Assembly (NCBI RefSeq): GCF_014199335.1
Contig: NZ_JACIJI010000001.1
Coordinates: forward strand, 62,001 to 126,000
Reading direction: 5' to 3'
DNA from: Stakelama sediminis
GTDB taxonomy: Bacteria > Pseudomonadota > Alphaproteobacteria > Sphingomonadales > Sphingomonadaceae
DNA length: 64,000 nt
Of this stretch, positions 51,918-60,509 are shown piece by piece; position 1 is the first letter of the stretch; each line of letters begins with the position of its first letter. Under the pieces are notes generated by a model that had not been told where the DNA came from, did no database searches, and saw only the letters and a list, made by a program, of their open reading frames with translations. The position numbers and the translations under genes are program-made.

Positions 51918-53561
51918 TTAAAGAAGCTGCCGTGCAAGAATCGCTTCGACATCGGCATTGTCGGGCAGTGTCCCGAACAGCCGCCCATCGCCCGCCAGCC
52001 GCGTCTCGCAAAACGCCTCCGCCACCGCGGCGGGGGCGTCACGCAGCAACAGTGCCGCCTGCAACAGCAGGGCCATCCGTCCGACCAGCGCGCGGGCCTG
52101 CGCTTCCCCCACAGGCCGGGACAGGTCGGCACTCAGGCTGTCGAGCGCAGCATCGAAACGGCCATGTTTCCCGCGTTCGCTCGCCAGTTCGGCCAGAAAC
52201 ACCTCGCCCGACAGCGGCGCCTTTGCCAGTGTCCGCAGCACATCAAGCGCGATGACATTGCCGGACCCTTCCCAGATCGCATTCAACGGCGATTCGCGGA
52301 ACAGGCGCGGCATCGGCCCTTCCTCGACATAGCCCGCACCGCCCAGACACTCCATGCACTCGAACACAAACGCCGGATTACGCCTGGTCAGCCAGTATTT
52401 CGCGACCGCCACCGCCAGCCGCGCAAAGGCGCGCCCCGCCGCATCTTCATCGTCAAAGGCGCACGCGACCCGCACCACCAGCGCCACCGCCGCTTCATAT
52501 TCCAGCGCAAGATCGGCCAGTACGCCGCGCATCGCAGGCTGGTCGATCAGCTTTTTCTGAAACACCCGGCGCCCCTGCGCGTGATTGACCGCTTCGGCCA
52601 GTGCGCGGCGCATGATGCCCAGCGTGCCCGCAATGGTGCCCAGCCGGGTGTGGTGCACCATGTCGATAATGACCTGTACCCCGCGCCCTTCCTCCCCCAG
52701 CAGCCAGCCGAGCGCGCCGTGATATTCGATCTCGCTCGATGCGTTGGACCGGTTCCCCAGCTTGTCCTTCAGCCGCATGACATGGATGGCGTTGCGTTCG
52801 CCGTCCGGGGCGATGCGCGGCACCAGAAAGCAGCTCAGCCCCGTCTCGCCATAGGCCAGCGTCAGGAACCCGTCGCTCATCGGCGCGGAGCAGAACCATT
52901 TATGCCCCGTCAGCCGCCACAGCCGTGCGGCGCGGTCCACGGGTTCGGCACGGGTGCTGTTGGCACGTACATCACTGCCGCCCTGTTTCTCGGTCATCGC
53001 CATGCCGAGCGTGATGCCCGCTTTCTCCGCGATGGGCCGTAACGGCGCATCATAGCTGCCGCCCAGCAGCGCATCGAGCCATGGCGCGGCCACATCGGGC
53101 TGGGTGCGTAATGCGGGCACGCCGGCATAGCTCATATTGATCGGGCACATCACGCCCGCCTCCGCCTCGGTAAACAGTGCCAACATCGCGGCATGGGCGA
53201 GGTGGCGACCCGGCGCTTCGGTCGTCCAGGCAATGTCGTGGATATGGTGCTCCATCGCCAGCGCCATCAGCCGGTGATAGGCGGGGTGAAAGCGCACCGC
53301 GTCGATCCGCCGCCCATAGCGGTCGAATTGCTCCAGCACCGGCGGATTGCGATTGGCCTCGACTCCCAGGTCGAGCACCGCGTCCGACCCGACCGCCGCG
53401 CCCAGCGCCGTCATCCGTTCGTCGAGCCACTGCCCCGCGCCGCGCAGCACCCCTTCGCGCAACGCCACGTCGTCATGATAGAAATTACGGTTCACCAGCG
53501 GCGGCGGCTGGTTGGTCACCTCATGCGTTTCAAGCCGCGTGGCGGGTTTATAAACCTGCAT
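51918..53561 (-). CDS. AidB-like acyl-CoA dehydrogenase
   Basis: A 547-residue FAD enzyme of the acyl-CoA dehydrogenase superfamily, in the AidB branch judged by its N-terminus (TNQPPPLVNRNFYHDD) and length. Middle-domain motifs MAMTEKQGGSDVRANST and GHKWFCSAPMSD bind FAD/substrate, and the C-terminal ECLGGAGYVEE...AIWEGSGNV gives the WEG position of the catalytic Glu. E. coli AidB is linked to alkylation stress, but here it follows a CoA-lyase gene (60 nt gap), which points to acyl-CoA metabolism. Role not settled. Confidence 0.88.
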   Translation of the reverse strand: MQVYKPATRLETHEVTNQPPPLVNRNFYHDDVALREGVLRGAGQWLDERMTALGAAVGSDAVLDLGVEANRNPPVLEQFDRYGRRIDAVRFHPAYHRLMALAMEHHIHDIAWTTEAPGRHLAHAAMLALFTEAEAGVMCPINMSYAGVPALRTQPDVAAPWLDALLGGSYDAPLRPIAEKAGITLGMAMTEKQGGSDVRANSTRAEPVDRAARLWRLTGHKWFCSAPMSDGFLTLAYGETGLSCFLVPRIAPDGERNAIHVMRLKDKLGNRSNASSEIEYHGALGWLLGEEGRGVQVIIDMVHHTRLGTIAGTLGIMRRALAEAVNHAQGRRVFQKKLIDQPAMRGVLADLALEYEAAVALVVRVACAFDDEDAAGRAFARLAVAVAKYWLTRRNPAFVFECMECLGGAGYVEEGPMPRLFRESPLNAIWEGSGNVIALDVLRTLAKAPLSGEVFLAELASERGKHGRFDAALDSLSADLSRPVGEAQARALVGRMALLLQAALLLRDAPAAVAEAFCETRLAGDGRLFGTLPDNADVEAILARQLL

Positions 53562-53621
53562 GATCCTGCTCCTGTGCCGTCAGCATAAGCCATGACACCG
53601 GTTCAGGTCGAACGCTTTGTG

Positions 53622-54500
53622 TCAGTCGTGCGCCATCGCCAGCAGCGCGCGGGCGCGTTTCAGGTGCGGTACATCCACCATCTCTCCGTCCAGTCCCAGC
53701 GTCCCCGCACCGGGATTGGCATCGAACAACGCGACCACGCGACGGGCATAGGCAAGCTCCTCTTCGCTGGGCGAAAAGGCGCGATTGATGACCGGCACCT
53801 GTGCCGGGTGGATCGCCATCATCCCGCGAAACCCGGCGGCACGGGTTTCGTTCGCCACGCGCTCCAGCCGGTCGAGATCGCGAAATTCGGGATAGATTGT
53901 CTCAATGGGCGCAACGCCCGCCGATACCGCGCCCGCCAGACATAGCGTGCGGGCAAGCTGATAGGGGAAGAGATACTGCCCCTCCGCATCGCGATTGCCG
54001 CTCGCGCCCAGCGCAGTGGCAATATCCTCCGCACCCCAGGTCAGCGCATCGAGGCGCGGCGTGCCCGGATAGTCACCCAGCCGGAACAGCGAATCGGGGG
54101 TTTCGGTGGCGATGACGATCGTGCGGATCGACTCCGCTTCGATGCCCGCCGACGCCTCCAGCGCGGTCAGATAATGGTGCAGCCGTTCGGCATCGGTGCG
54201 CACCGCCTTGGGCAGCATGATGCCGTCTGGCCGCGACGGCACCACCGCCGTGAGGTCGGCCAGCGCGTGCGGCGTGTCGAGCGGATTGATGCGTACCCAA
54301 AGCGGCACCCCCCGGTCGGGCTTCGCCAGCGCCTCGGCAACCATCCGGCGTGCCTCCGGCTTGGCTGCCTCCGCCACCGAATCCTCCAGATCGAGCAGCA
54401 ACAGATCAGCACCGCATCCCAGTGCCTTTTCCAGCTTGCGCGGGCTATCCCCCGGCACGAACAGCAGCGAACGTGCGGGAAAGGGACGAATATCGGCCAA
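53622..54500 (-). CDS. HpcH/HpaI (CitE-like) CoA ester lyase
   Basis: A 292-residue Mg-dependent TIM-barrel lyase of the citrate lyase beta/malyl-CoA lyase family. Conserved blocks are RSLLFVPGDSPRKLEKA, LLLLDLEDSV, VIATETPDSL and TWGAEDIATALGA, with Glu/Asp metal ligands in the last two. I chose TTG at 54500, with GGAGGA at suitable spacing; an ATG nearby is out of frame. It should cleave or form a beta-hydroxyacyl-CoA bond. A MaoC-like gene lies divergently 126 nt away, a pairing seen in methylmalyl/mesaconyl-CoA chemistry. Confidence 0.88.
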   Translation of the reverse strand: MADIRPFPARSLLFVPGDSPRKLEKALGCGADLLLLDLEDSVAEAAKPEARRMVAEALAKPDRGVPLWVRINPLDTPHALADLTAVVPSRPDGIMLPKAVRTDAERLHHYLTALEASAGIEAESIRTIVIATETPDSLFRLGDYPGTPRLDALTWGAEDIATALGASGNRDAEGQYLFPYQLARTLCLAGAVSAGVAPIETIYPEFRDLDRLERVANETRAAGFRGMMAIHPAQVPVINRAFSPSEEELAYARRVVALFDANPGAGTLGLDGEMVDVPHLKRARALLAMAHD

Positions 54501-54626
54501 GGGGCATCCTCCAGTCAGGTTTTGCCGTCCTTTCCGCACGATGACGCGCGAAGGTCAAGCCGCATGGGTTGAGCGCGCGCCGCCTTCCGCTACACAGGCG
54601 TCAAAATTTCTAAAAAGGATGCGACA

Positions 54627-55079
54627 ATGGCAGGACGGTTTTTCGATGAATGGCAGGTCGGCGATACGGTCGCGCACAGCCTGCGCCGTACGGTGACGGA
54701 GACCGACAATCTGCTGTTCACGACGCTGACTCACAACAGCCAGCCGCTGCACCTTGATGCCGAAGCCGCCCGCGCCAGCGAGTTCGGACAAATCCTCGTC
54801 AACGGCACCTATACCTTCGCGCTGATGGTGGGAATCACCGTGGGCGACACCACCGCCGGCACGCTCGTCGCCAATCTGGGCTATGACAAGCTGGTCATGC
54901 CCAAGCCGGTGTTTCTGGGCGATACGCTGCGCGCCGAAAGCAAAGTGATCGCCACACGCCCGTCGCGCTCACGCCCCGGTCAGGGCATCGTCACCTGGAA
55001 ACACCGGATGCTCAATCAGCGCGACGAAGTGGTCTGCGAATGCGAGCGTTCCGCGCTGTTGAAAAATAAAGAGGGCTGA
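54627..55079 (+). CDS. MaoC-like hotdog-fold dehydratase
   Basis: A 150-residue single hotdog-domain protein. The hydratase motif GDxNPxH appears as H36-N-S-Q-P-L-H42, so the usual catalytic Asp is Asn while the His is kept; this variant is typical of a MaoC subgroup rather than damage. RILVNGTYTFALMVG-like sequence (about 56-70) and FLGDTLRAESKV follow. AAAAAGGA precedes the ATG. It is probably an enoyl-CoA hydratase working with the divergent CitE-like lyase. Confidence 0.88.
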   Translation: MAGRFFDEWQVGDTVAHSLRRTVTETDNLLFTTLTHNSQPLHLDAEAARASEFGQILVNGTYTFALMVGITVGDTTAGTLVANLGYDKLVMPKPVFLGDTLRAESKVIATRPSRSRPGQGIVTWKHRMLNQRDEVVCECERSALLKNKEG

Positions 55080-55106
55080 TTTGCGTTTCAATTGAAGGTT
55101 CGGCAC

Positions 55107-55175
55107 CGGCCCGCTCCCCCTCCCGACCACCCAGTTACCATACCCTGTTGGGTGGTCGGGAGGGGAAGCGGGCCG
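55107..55175. repeat. Large palindromic hairpin element (REP-like)
   Basis: A 27-nt arm (55107-55133) and its inverted copy (55149-55175) differ at one base and enclose a 15-nt loop. It lies between the MaoC and ygfZ stop codons, with no U-run on either strand. It could act as a bidirectional transcription barrier for these convergent genes, or be a copy of a dispersed extragenic palindrome. Confidence 0.8.
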
Positions 55176-55189
55176 TTGCCGTAATTTCA

Positions 55190-55903
55190 CTAGGCAGCTA
55201 CCAGCCAGTCCGGGCGGATCGCATCGCCCAGATCCTCGACCCGGCGATGCTCGACCATCAGGCCGAGTTCGGGATAGATCGCGCGCGTCCGGTCGCCCGC
55301 CTCGCCCAGCGGAGCGACAACCAGCCGCCGGTTGACCTTGCTGCGATGGTGCATCCGCGCGGTGTTTTCCTGCCCGATGAAGCAGCCTTTGGTAAAGCTC
55401 ACCCCGTTCAGTTCGCGCGCATTGCATTCCAGCCAGAGCGTCTTGTCGCTGCCCAGTTCGCCCTGCCCTTCGGTCACGCCAAGCCGCAGGCGATGCTCCA
55501 GCCAGCCGTTCGCAGGCGCACCGTCCGCATCGCCCAGCCAGCGAAAACCAAGCGCCGCCAGCCGCGGATCGGGCACGCCCTGCCCTGCCTGTGGCGACCA
55601 GTGCGCGCCGCCTTCCACGGGCGCGATCTCGATCTTGCGGCGCAGGCGATACAGGGAAAGCCGCTTTGCCAGCGCATCGCGCGCTTCTGCCTCGCAATCG
55701 ATCAGGATCGCGTCGCCATCGTCCCACAGCAGGAAATCGAACTGCGCCTTGCCCTGGGCGGTCAGCAGCCCGCCCCATTGCGGCGCATCGGGCGCGACCT
55801 TCGTCACGTCCTGCGTCACCAGTCCCTGCAGAAACCCGCGCACATCCTCTCCGGACAAACGCAGTAAAGAACGGTCGGCGAGCAGGGTTGCAGGTTCTGT
55901 CAT
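55190..55903 (-). CDS. ygfZ: Folate-binding Fe-S cluster maintenance protein YgfZ
   Basis: A 237-residue GcvT-like protein. The YgfZ signature K-G-C-F-I-G-Q-E is intact near residue 177, including the functional cysteine. It assists repair or assembly of certain [4Fe-4S] enzymes in a folate-dependent way. It is shorter than E. coli YgfZ (326) but normal for alphaproteobacteria. The ATG at 55903 begins MTEPATLLADRSLLRLSGED at the conserved strand; a longer open frame upstream is unsupported. Confidence 0.92.
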   Translation of the reverse strand: MTEPATLLADRSLLRLSGEDVRGFLQGLVTQDVTKVAPDAPQWGGLLTAQGKAQFDFLLWDDGDAILIDCEAEARDALAKRLSLYRLRRKIEIAPVEGGAHWSPQAGQGVPDPRLAALGFRWLGDADGAPANGWLEHRLRLGVTEGQGELGSDKTLWLECNARELNGVSFTKGCFIGQENTARMHHRSKVNRRLVVAPLGEAGDRTRAIYPELGLMVEHRRVEDLGDAIRPDWLVAA

Positions 55904-55991
55904 GCGAGCGAAATAGGCACTGGCTGCGCAAATCCCAAGGGCCGTCGAACCATACTGGCGAAGCACGGGCAACGCCGCTAGAGCACGGCAT

Positions 55992-57023
55992 ATGACCGAA
56001 CGCCTCACCATCCGCCGCCCCGACGACTGGCATGTGCACCTGCGCGACGGTGCGATGCTGGAAACGGTGGCCCGCTACACCGCGCGCCAGTTCGGCCGCG
56101 CCATCGTCATGCCCAATCTGGCGCCGCCTGTGACCAGCGTGGAAGCCGCAACCGCCTATCGTGAGCGTATCCTCGCCGCCCTGCCCGAAGGCAGCGACTT
56201 CACCCCGCTGATGACCTGTTATCTGACCGACCGTGCCGATGGCGGCAACATCGTCGACGGCTATCGGCAGGGCGTGTTCGCGGCGTGCAAGCTCTACCCT
56301 GCCAATGCCACCACCAATTCGGCCGCGGGCGTAACCGATATCCGCAACCTGTATCCTGTGCTGGAGGCGATGCAGGCGGCCGGAATGCCGTTGCTTATCC
56401 ACGGAGAAGTCACCAGCCGCGACATCGATATTTTCGATCGCGAAGCGGTGTTTATCGAGCGCACCCTGTCGGGTCTGGTCCGCGATTTTCCCGCGCTGAA
56501 GGTCGTGCTCGAACATATCACCACGGCGGATGCGGCGGATTTCGTGACCGCGCAGGGGCCGAACGTCGCCGCGACGATTACCCCGCATCACCTGCATATC
56601 AACCGCAACGCGCTGTTCGAAGGCGGGTTGCGCCCGCATGCCTATTGCCTGCCCGTCGCCAAGCGCGAACGGCACCGGCTGGCAGTGCGCAGGGCCGCGA
56701 CCTCCGGCTCGCCCAAATTCTTCCTCGGCACCGACAGTGCCCCGCATACGCATGAAGCAAAGGAATCGGCGTGCGGCTGCGCGGGCATTTTCAACGCACC
56801 CTATGCGCTAGAAAGCTATGCCATGGCGTTTGAGGAGGACGGCGTACTCGACCGGCTGGAAGGGTTCGCCTCCGAACATGGCCCGCGCTTTTACGGCCTG
56901 CCGCTTAACGAAGGAACCGTGACGCTGGAACGCGTCGAAACCAGCGTGCCGGACCGCGTCGCCGATGACCGGCTGGTTCCCTTCCACGCCGGACAGACGC
57001 TACCCTGGCGGTTCGTCGGCTGA
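55992..57023 (+). CDS. pyrC: Dihydroorotase (type II)
   Basis: A 343-residue amidohydrolase of pyrimidine synthesis, converting carbamoyl aspartate to dihydroorotate. The Zn motif H14-V-H16-L-R-D-G is near the N-terminus, K100 in [10 protein letters not shown] is the carboxylated lysine, and LIHGEV, LEHITT and FLGTDSAPH supply the remaining ligands. Its length matches the single-chain E. coli-type enzyme. It is divergent from ygfZ. Confidence 0.97.
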   Translation: MTERLTIRRPDDWHVHLRDGAMLETVARYTARQFGRAIVMPNLAPPVTSVEAATAYRERILAALPEGSDFTPLMTCYLTDRADGGNIVDGYRQGVFAACKLYPANATTNSAAGVTDIRNLYPVLEAMQAAGMPLLIHGEVTSRDIDIFDREAVFIERTLSGLVRDFPALKVVLEHITTADAADFVTAQGPNVAATITPHHLHINRNALFEGGLRPHAYCLPVAKRERHRLAVRRAATSGSPKFFLGTDSAPHTHEAKESACGCAGIFNAPYALESYAMAFEEDGVLDRLEGFASEHGPRFYGLPLNEGTVTLERVETSVPDRVADDRLVPFHAGQTLPWRFVG

Positions 57024-57063
57024 AGCAGCGCGCGCCCGGCCCTGAGCATGTTTTCGGGAAAAG

Positions 57064-57148
57064 TGGTGCGGATGGTCGGACTCGAACCGACATGACCGAA
57101 GTCGCGGCATTTTGAGTGCCGTGCGTCTACCAGTTTCGCCACATCCGC
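57064..57148 (-). tRNA. tRNA-Leu (anticodon CAA)
   Basis: An 85-nt cloverleaf on the minus strand. The acceptor GCGGATG pairs with CATCCGC, followed by discriminator A and an encoded CCA. The D-arm reads GCGAAACTGGTAGACGC, typical of class II leucine tRNAs, the anticodon loop is CTCAAAA with CAA at 57112-57114, there is a long variable arm, and the T-arm contains GGTTCGAGTCC. Confidence 0.95.
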
Positions 57149-57213
57149 ACTGGGGCCGCCTCTATAGGCAGGGAAATCGCCCTCGCCAACCGCTATTCTT
57201 GCCGTCCAACGGT

Positions 57214-57726
57214 TCAGATAAAGACTTCTTCATTGCCCCGGCTCTTCGGGTCCGGCCCGAAGCGATTATCGCCCGCAGTCCCGTCGAGGAAATAGAAGAC
57301 CAGTAAAGCGACAGCAGCAACCAGCGTCAAAATCAGACCGATCCCGGAAATAGCGCGCGACTGCGACAGCAGCCCGACGATGACAAGAATATAGGTCGCA
57401 ATCGGCGCCAGCAGCCAGAAACCGCTTCGATTGGTATCGTGCAGTCGCCGCACCGAAACCGCGATATCCGGAATGATGATCGCAAGCATCAGGATAAGAT
57501 ACGCCACATAGAGCAAGATGGTACCTGCCCCGATGGCCGCCAGCCCAGGCTCGCCGCCGCGCTCCAGTCCCGCCAGCGCCATGGCGCCGCCCCCGACCAC
57601 CATCAACAGGATCGTGAAAACGAAATTGATCAGAATCTTGAATAGCTGCCACATCCAGAATTCCATACGGCGCGACCGGCCCTGAAAATCGGCATAGCGC
57701 CGCAACGGCATCAGCATCCATTCCAT
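57214..57726 (-). CDS. DUF805 membrane protein
   Basis: A 170-residue inner-membrane protein with four predicted helices. The N-terminal R-R-Y-A-D-F-x-G-R-S-R-R-M-E-F-W and the central VSVRRLHDTNRSGFW are DUF805 hallmarks. AAGGGGG lies about 9 nt before the ATG at 57726. Function unknown; relatives include YhaH/YhaI. It is followed by no same-strand partner. Confidence 0.88.
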   Translation of the reverse strand: MEWMLMPLRRYADFQGRSRRMEFWMWQLFKILINFVFTILLMVVGGGAMALAGLERGGEPGLAAIGAGTILLYVAYLILMLAIIIPDIAVSVRRLHDTNRSGFWLLAPIATYILVIVGLLSQSRAISGIGLILTLVAAVALLVFYFLDGTAGDNRFGPDPKSRGNEEVFI

Positions 57727-57793
57727 CTGAACTACCCCCTTCAATTTGCACGCAGGCTGCACCGCATCGGCTGTTTTGACAAGATAATATGAG

Positions 57794-59302
57794 TCAGTTG
57801 ACCGGCGCGCGCCGACGATAGCTGAGCGCTTCGGCGATATGCACGCGCCCGACCGCATCCGCGCCTGACAGATCGGCAATCGTGCGTGCCACCCGCAACA
57901 CACGCATATAGCCGCGCGCCGACATGCGGGTTGCCTCCGCCGCTTGTGCAAGCAAGGCGCGTCCCGCTTCGTCAGGCGTTGCCACCGCCTCCAGCACGTC
58001 GCCATCTGCTTCGGCATTGGTACGCGCCTTGATATCCCTGAAGCGGTCGCGCTGAACCGCGCGTGCCGCCGCCACCCTTTCCGCGACTTCCGCCGATCCT
58101 TCGGCCGGAGGCGGCAGGACGAGGTCCGCGGCGCTCACCGGTTGCACCTCGACATGCAGGTCGATGCGGTCGAGCAGCGGCCCCGAAACCTTCGCCTGAT
58201 AGTCCGCCGCGCATCTGGGCGCTCTCGCACAGGCCAGCGCAGGGTCGCCCAGATGCCCGCACCGGCACGGGTTCATCGCCGCAATCATCTGCACTCGCGC
58301 CGGAAAGGTCACATGCGCATTGGCGCGCGCGACGCTGACCGTGCCGGTTTCGAGCGGCTGACGCAGCGAATCGAGCACCGCGCGCTGAAATTCGGGCAGT
58401 TCGTCGAGGAACAGCACTCCCAGATGCGCGAGGCTGACCTCCCCCGGCTTCACCTTCAGTCCGCCGCCGGTCAGCGCCGCCATCGAAGCGGAGTGATGCG
58501 GGCTGCGAAACGGGCGCGTACGGGTGAGTTGCCCACCCTCCAGCGTGCCCGCGACCGAGGCGACCATCGACACTTCCAGCGCCTCCGCCGAATCGAGCGG
58601 CGGCAAAATGCCCGGAAGGCACGCCGCCATCAGCGACTTGCCCGCACCCGGCGGGCCGATCATCAGCAGATTGTGGCCGCCCGCAGCAGCAATCTCCAGC
58701 GCGCGTTTCGCGGTTTCCTGCCCCTTTACCTGTTTCAGGTCGGGACCGGATGTTTGCACCGCCACCTCGCCCGGTTTGGCGGCACTCAGCAGTTGCTGAC
58801 CCTTCAAATGGTTGAGCAGCGCGATCAGGTCGGGCGCGGCAAGCACTTCCACCGATCCCGCCCATGCCGCTTCCGCCCCCTGTGCGGCCGGACAGATCAG
58901 CCCCTTATCCTCCTCGCCCGCATGGAGTGCCGCCAGCAGCACCCCCGGCGACGGCGCGATCCGCCCGTCCAGCCCCAGTTCGCCGACCACGACATAGCCC
59001 GCCAGCGTCTCTGCATCCGCCACACCCATCGCGGCGAGCAGGCCGAGTGCGATCGGCAGGTCGAAATGCGATCCTTCCTTGGGCAGGTCGGCGGGCGACA
59101 GGTTGACGGTGATCCGCTTGGGCGGCAGCGACAGGCCGATCGCCGCCAGTGCCGCGCGCACCCGCTCCCGGCTTTCGGCAACCGCCTTGTCGGGCAGACC
59201 GACGACAACGAATGCCGGAACACCCGGTGCGACCTGCACCTGCACCTCGACGCCGCGCGCCTCCAGCCCGAGATATGCCACTGTCGAGACGATTGCGACC
59301 AT
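57794..59302 (-). CDS. YifB-family Mg-chelatase-like AAA ATPase (ComM-like)
   Basis: A 502-residue protein with an N-terminal Lon-protease-like (ChlI) domain (GVEVQVQVAPGVPAFVVVGL), a central AAA domain with Walker A GPPGAGKS (216-223) and Walker B VLFLDELPEF, and a C-terminal zinc-like CRCGHLGD...CARAPRC loop typical of YifB. ComM homologues are helicases aiding branch migration in natural transformation. The ATG at 59302 (MVAIVSTVAYLGLEARGVEV) is the family start. Confidence 0.93.
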   Translation of the reverse strand: MVAIVSTVAYLGLEARGVEVQVQVAPGVPAFVVVGLPDKAVAESRERVRAALAAIGLSLPPKRITVNLSPADLPKEGSHFDLPIALGLLAAMGVADAETLAGYVVVGELGLDGRIAPSPGVLLAALHAGEEDKGLICPAAQGAEAAWAGSVEVLAAPDLIALLNHLKGQQLLSAAKPGEVAVQTSGPDLKQVKGQETAKRALEIAAAGGHNLLMIGPPGAGKSLMAACLPGILPPLDSAEALEVSMVASVAGTLEGGQLTRTRPFRSPHHSASMAALTGGGLKVKPGEVSLAHLGVLFLDELPEFQRAVLDSLRQPLETGTVSVARANAHVTFPARVQMIAAMNPCRCGHLGDPALACARAPRCAADYQAKVSGPLLDRIDLHVEVQPVSAADLVLPPPAEGSAEVAERVAAARAVQRDRFRDIKARTNAEADGDVLEAVATPDEAGRALLAQAAEATRMSARGYMRVLRVARTIADLSGADAVGRVHIAEALSYRRRAPVN

Positions 59303-59418
59303 GGTGTATTTTCCCCCTGCCTCCTTCCATAGCGGCATTGCGCCCGGTTGGAACCGATTGTCGCATCCGTTTTTCTGCTGTCTTGCTAACCCAATACAGC
59401 ACACCCACATTGCCGGTT

Positions 59419-59706
59419 GTGCCGAACAAGCCCGCCCCACCCCCGCCGCTATGGCGTTTCATCCTGATCCTCACCGGGCTGGTGCTGATGGTCGGAGCGC
59501 CCATTGTCGGTATTTTGCCGGGTCCGGGAGGGATCTTCGTATTTGCCGCCGGACTGGTGCTGGTGTTGCGCAACTCGCTCTGGGCACGGCGGCACTTTGC
59601 GCGCATCAAGCGCCGCTGGCCATGGTTCGGTGATCTCGCCGACCGGGCGCTGCGTCGCCGCAGTGCTGCGCGCAGGCGGCAGAAAAAGCGGGATTCTGCG
59701 CGTTGA
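59419..59706 (+). CDS. PGPGW-like small membrane protein
   Basis: A 95-residue protein with two hydrophobic segments flanking G-I-L-P-G-P-G-G, the core of the putative transmembrane PGPGW family (here Gly instead of Trp), and a strongly basic C-terminus (RRRSAARRRQKK). The start may be GTG 59419 or TTG 59410; an upstream open extension overlaps yifB on the other strand and is ignored. Function unknown. Confidence 0.72.
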   Translation: MPNKPAPPPPLWRFILILTGLVLMVGAPIVGILPGPGGIFVFAAGLVLVLRNSLWARRHFARIKRRWPWFGDLADRALRRRSAARRRQKKRDSAR

Positions 59707-59730
59707 CTTGCACGCCATCCTCCATTAAGG
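59703..59730 (+). promoter_or_regulatory. Possible rpmH operon promoter
   Basis: TTGACT (59703-59708) with TTAAGG (59725-59730) at 16-bp spacing, overlapping the stop codon of the membrane-protein gene. A good -35 but a poor -10, so the call is tentative. If used, the hairpin at 59745-59764 would lie in the rpmH leader. Confidence 0.3.
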
Positions 59731-59742
59731 GCATCGACCAGC

Positions 59743-59770
59743 AAGGCCGCCCCCTGTGGCGGCCCTTTTT
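59743..59770 (+). terminator. Intrinsic terminator or leader attenuator before rpmH
   Basis: GGCCGCC (59745-59751) and GGCGGCC (59758-59764) form a 7-bp GC stem with a 6-nt loop, followed by CTTTTT. It is placed 37 nt after the upstream stop and 27 nt before the rpmH start. Confidence 0.8.
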
Positions 59771-59796
59771 AATTGTCGAAACTGTGGGAATGAACG

Positions 59797-59931
59797 ATGA
59801 AGCGGACCTTTCAGCCGAGCAACCTGGTGCGTGCACGCCGCCACGGCTTTCGCGCGCGCATGGCGACGCCGGGCGGCCGCAATGTGATCCGCGCCCGTCG
59901 CGCGCGCGGTCGCAAGAAGCTGTCGGCCTGA
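59797..59931 (+). CDS. rpmH: 50S ribosomal protein L34
   Basis: A 44-residue very basic ribosomal protein, starting [19 protein letters not shown], with the conserved [14 protein letters not shown] core. It matches bacterial L34 in full length. GTGGGA precedes the ATG. Its stop overlaps the probable start of rnpA. Confidence 0.98.
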   Translation: MKRTFQPSNLVRARRHGFRARMATPGGRNVIRARRARGRKKLSA

Positions 59932-60254
59932 CACGCCTTACCCGGCGCGCGGACTATCTGGCGGCAAACCGCGGCGCGCGTGCGCCGATGCCCGGTTTCG
60001 TTCTGCTGGTCCGCCGCCGGGAAGACGGCGATCCCGGCATGCGGATCGGTATCACGGTTTCCAAGAAAGTCGGCAACGCCGTCACCCGCAACCGTATGAA
60101 GCGCCGTTTTCGCGCGCTTGCCAAAGAGATTCTGCCGGAACACGGCCATCATGGCGCCGATCATGTGCTGATCGGCCGACCGGGCGGGATCGAGCGGGCA
60201 TTTTCCAGTTTAAGCGCCGAATTGATCAAGGCGCTGCGCAAGGTGCGGCGGTGA
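59928..60254 (+). CDS. rnpA: Ribonuclease P protein component
   Basis: The protein subunit of RNase P, about 108 residues, with the RNR signature ([17 protein letters not shown]) and N-terminal [13 protein letters not shown]. No ATG, GTG or TTG occurs in frame near this N-terminus. Either translation starts at CTG 59928, which overlaps the rpmH stop as CTGA, or at ATG 59790, which would place the whole of rpmH inside rnpA (154 residues), as known in Thermus. I give the CTG version because the length then fits the family. Confidence 0.85.
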   Translation: MTRLTRRADYLAANRGARAPMPGFVLLVRRREDGDPGMRIGITVSKKVGNAVTRNRMKRRFRALAKEILPEHGHHGADHVLIGRPGGIERAFSSLSAELIKALRKVRR

Positions 60255-60490
60255 TCGCGAAACTGCTGATCCTGCTGGCCCGCGCATGGCAATTGGGACC
60301 GTCGCTGATCTTGCCGCCCAGTTGCCGATATTCCCCTTCCTGTTCAGCCTATGCAATTGAGGCACTTCGCCGCTATGGCGCTGTGAAGGGAAGCTGGCTC
60401 GCCGCCAAAAGGCTGGCGCGCTGTCATCCATGGGGGGGGTCTGGTTACGACCCCGTGCCGGAACGTCACAAGGATTGTCCGGGGCATTGA
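60251..60490 (+). CDS. yidD: Membrane protein insertion efficiency factor
   Basis: A 79-residue protein with the YidD signature [15 protein letters not shown] and G-x-x-K-G-S-W-L-A-x-K-R-L-x-R-C-H-P, giving three conserved cysteines. It starts at GTG 60251, overlapping the rnpA stop (GTGA). It supports YidC-dependent membrane insertion; yidC follows 19 nt downstream. Confidence 0.95.
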   Translation: MIAKLLILLARAWQLGPSLILPPSCRYSPSCSAYAIEALRRYGAVKGSWLAAKRLARCHPWGGSGYDPVPERHKDCPGH

Positions 60491-60509
60491 TCCTGGCGGG
60501 GTAGAACTG

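Noticed and set aside
59149..59418. N-terminal extension of the PGPGW-like protein
   Set aside because: It overlaps the yifB start on the other strand, is Arg/Pro-rich without hydrophobic character, and good starts exist at 59410/59419.
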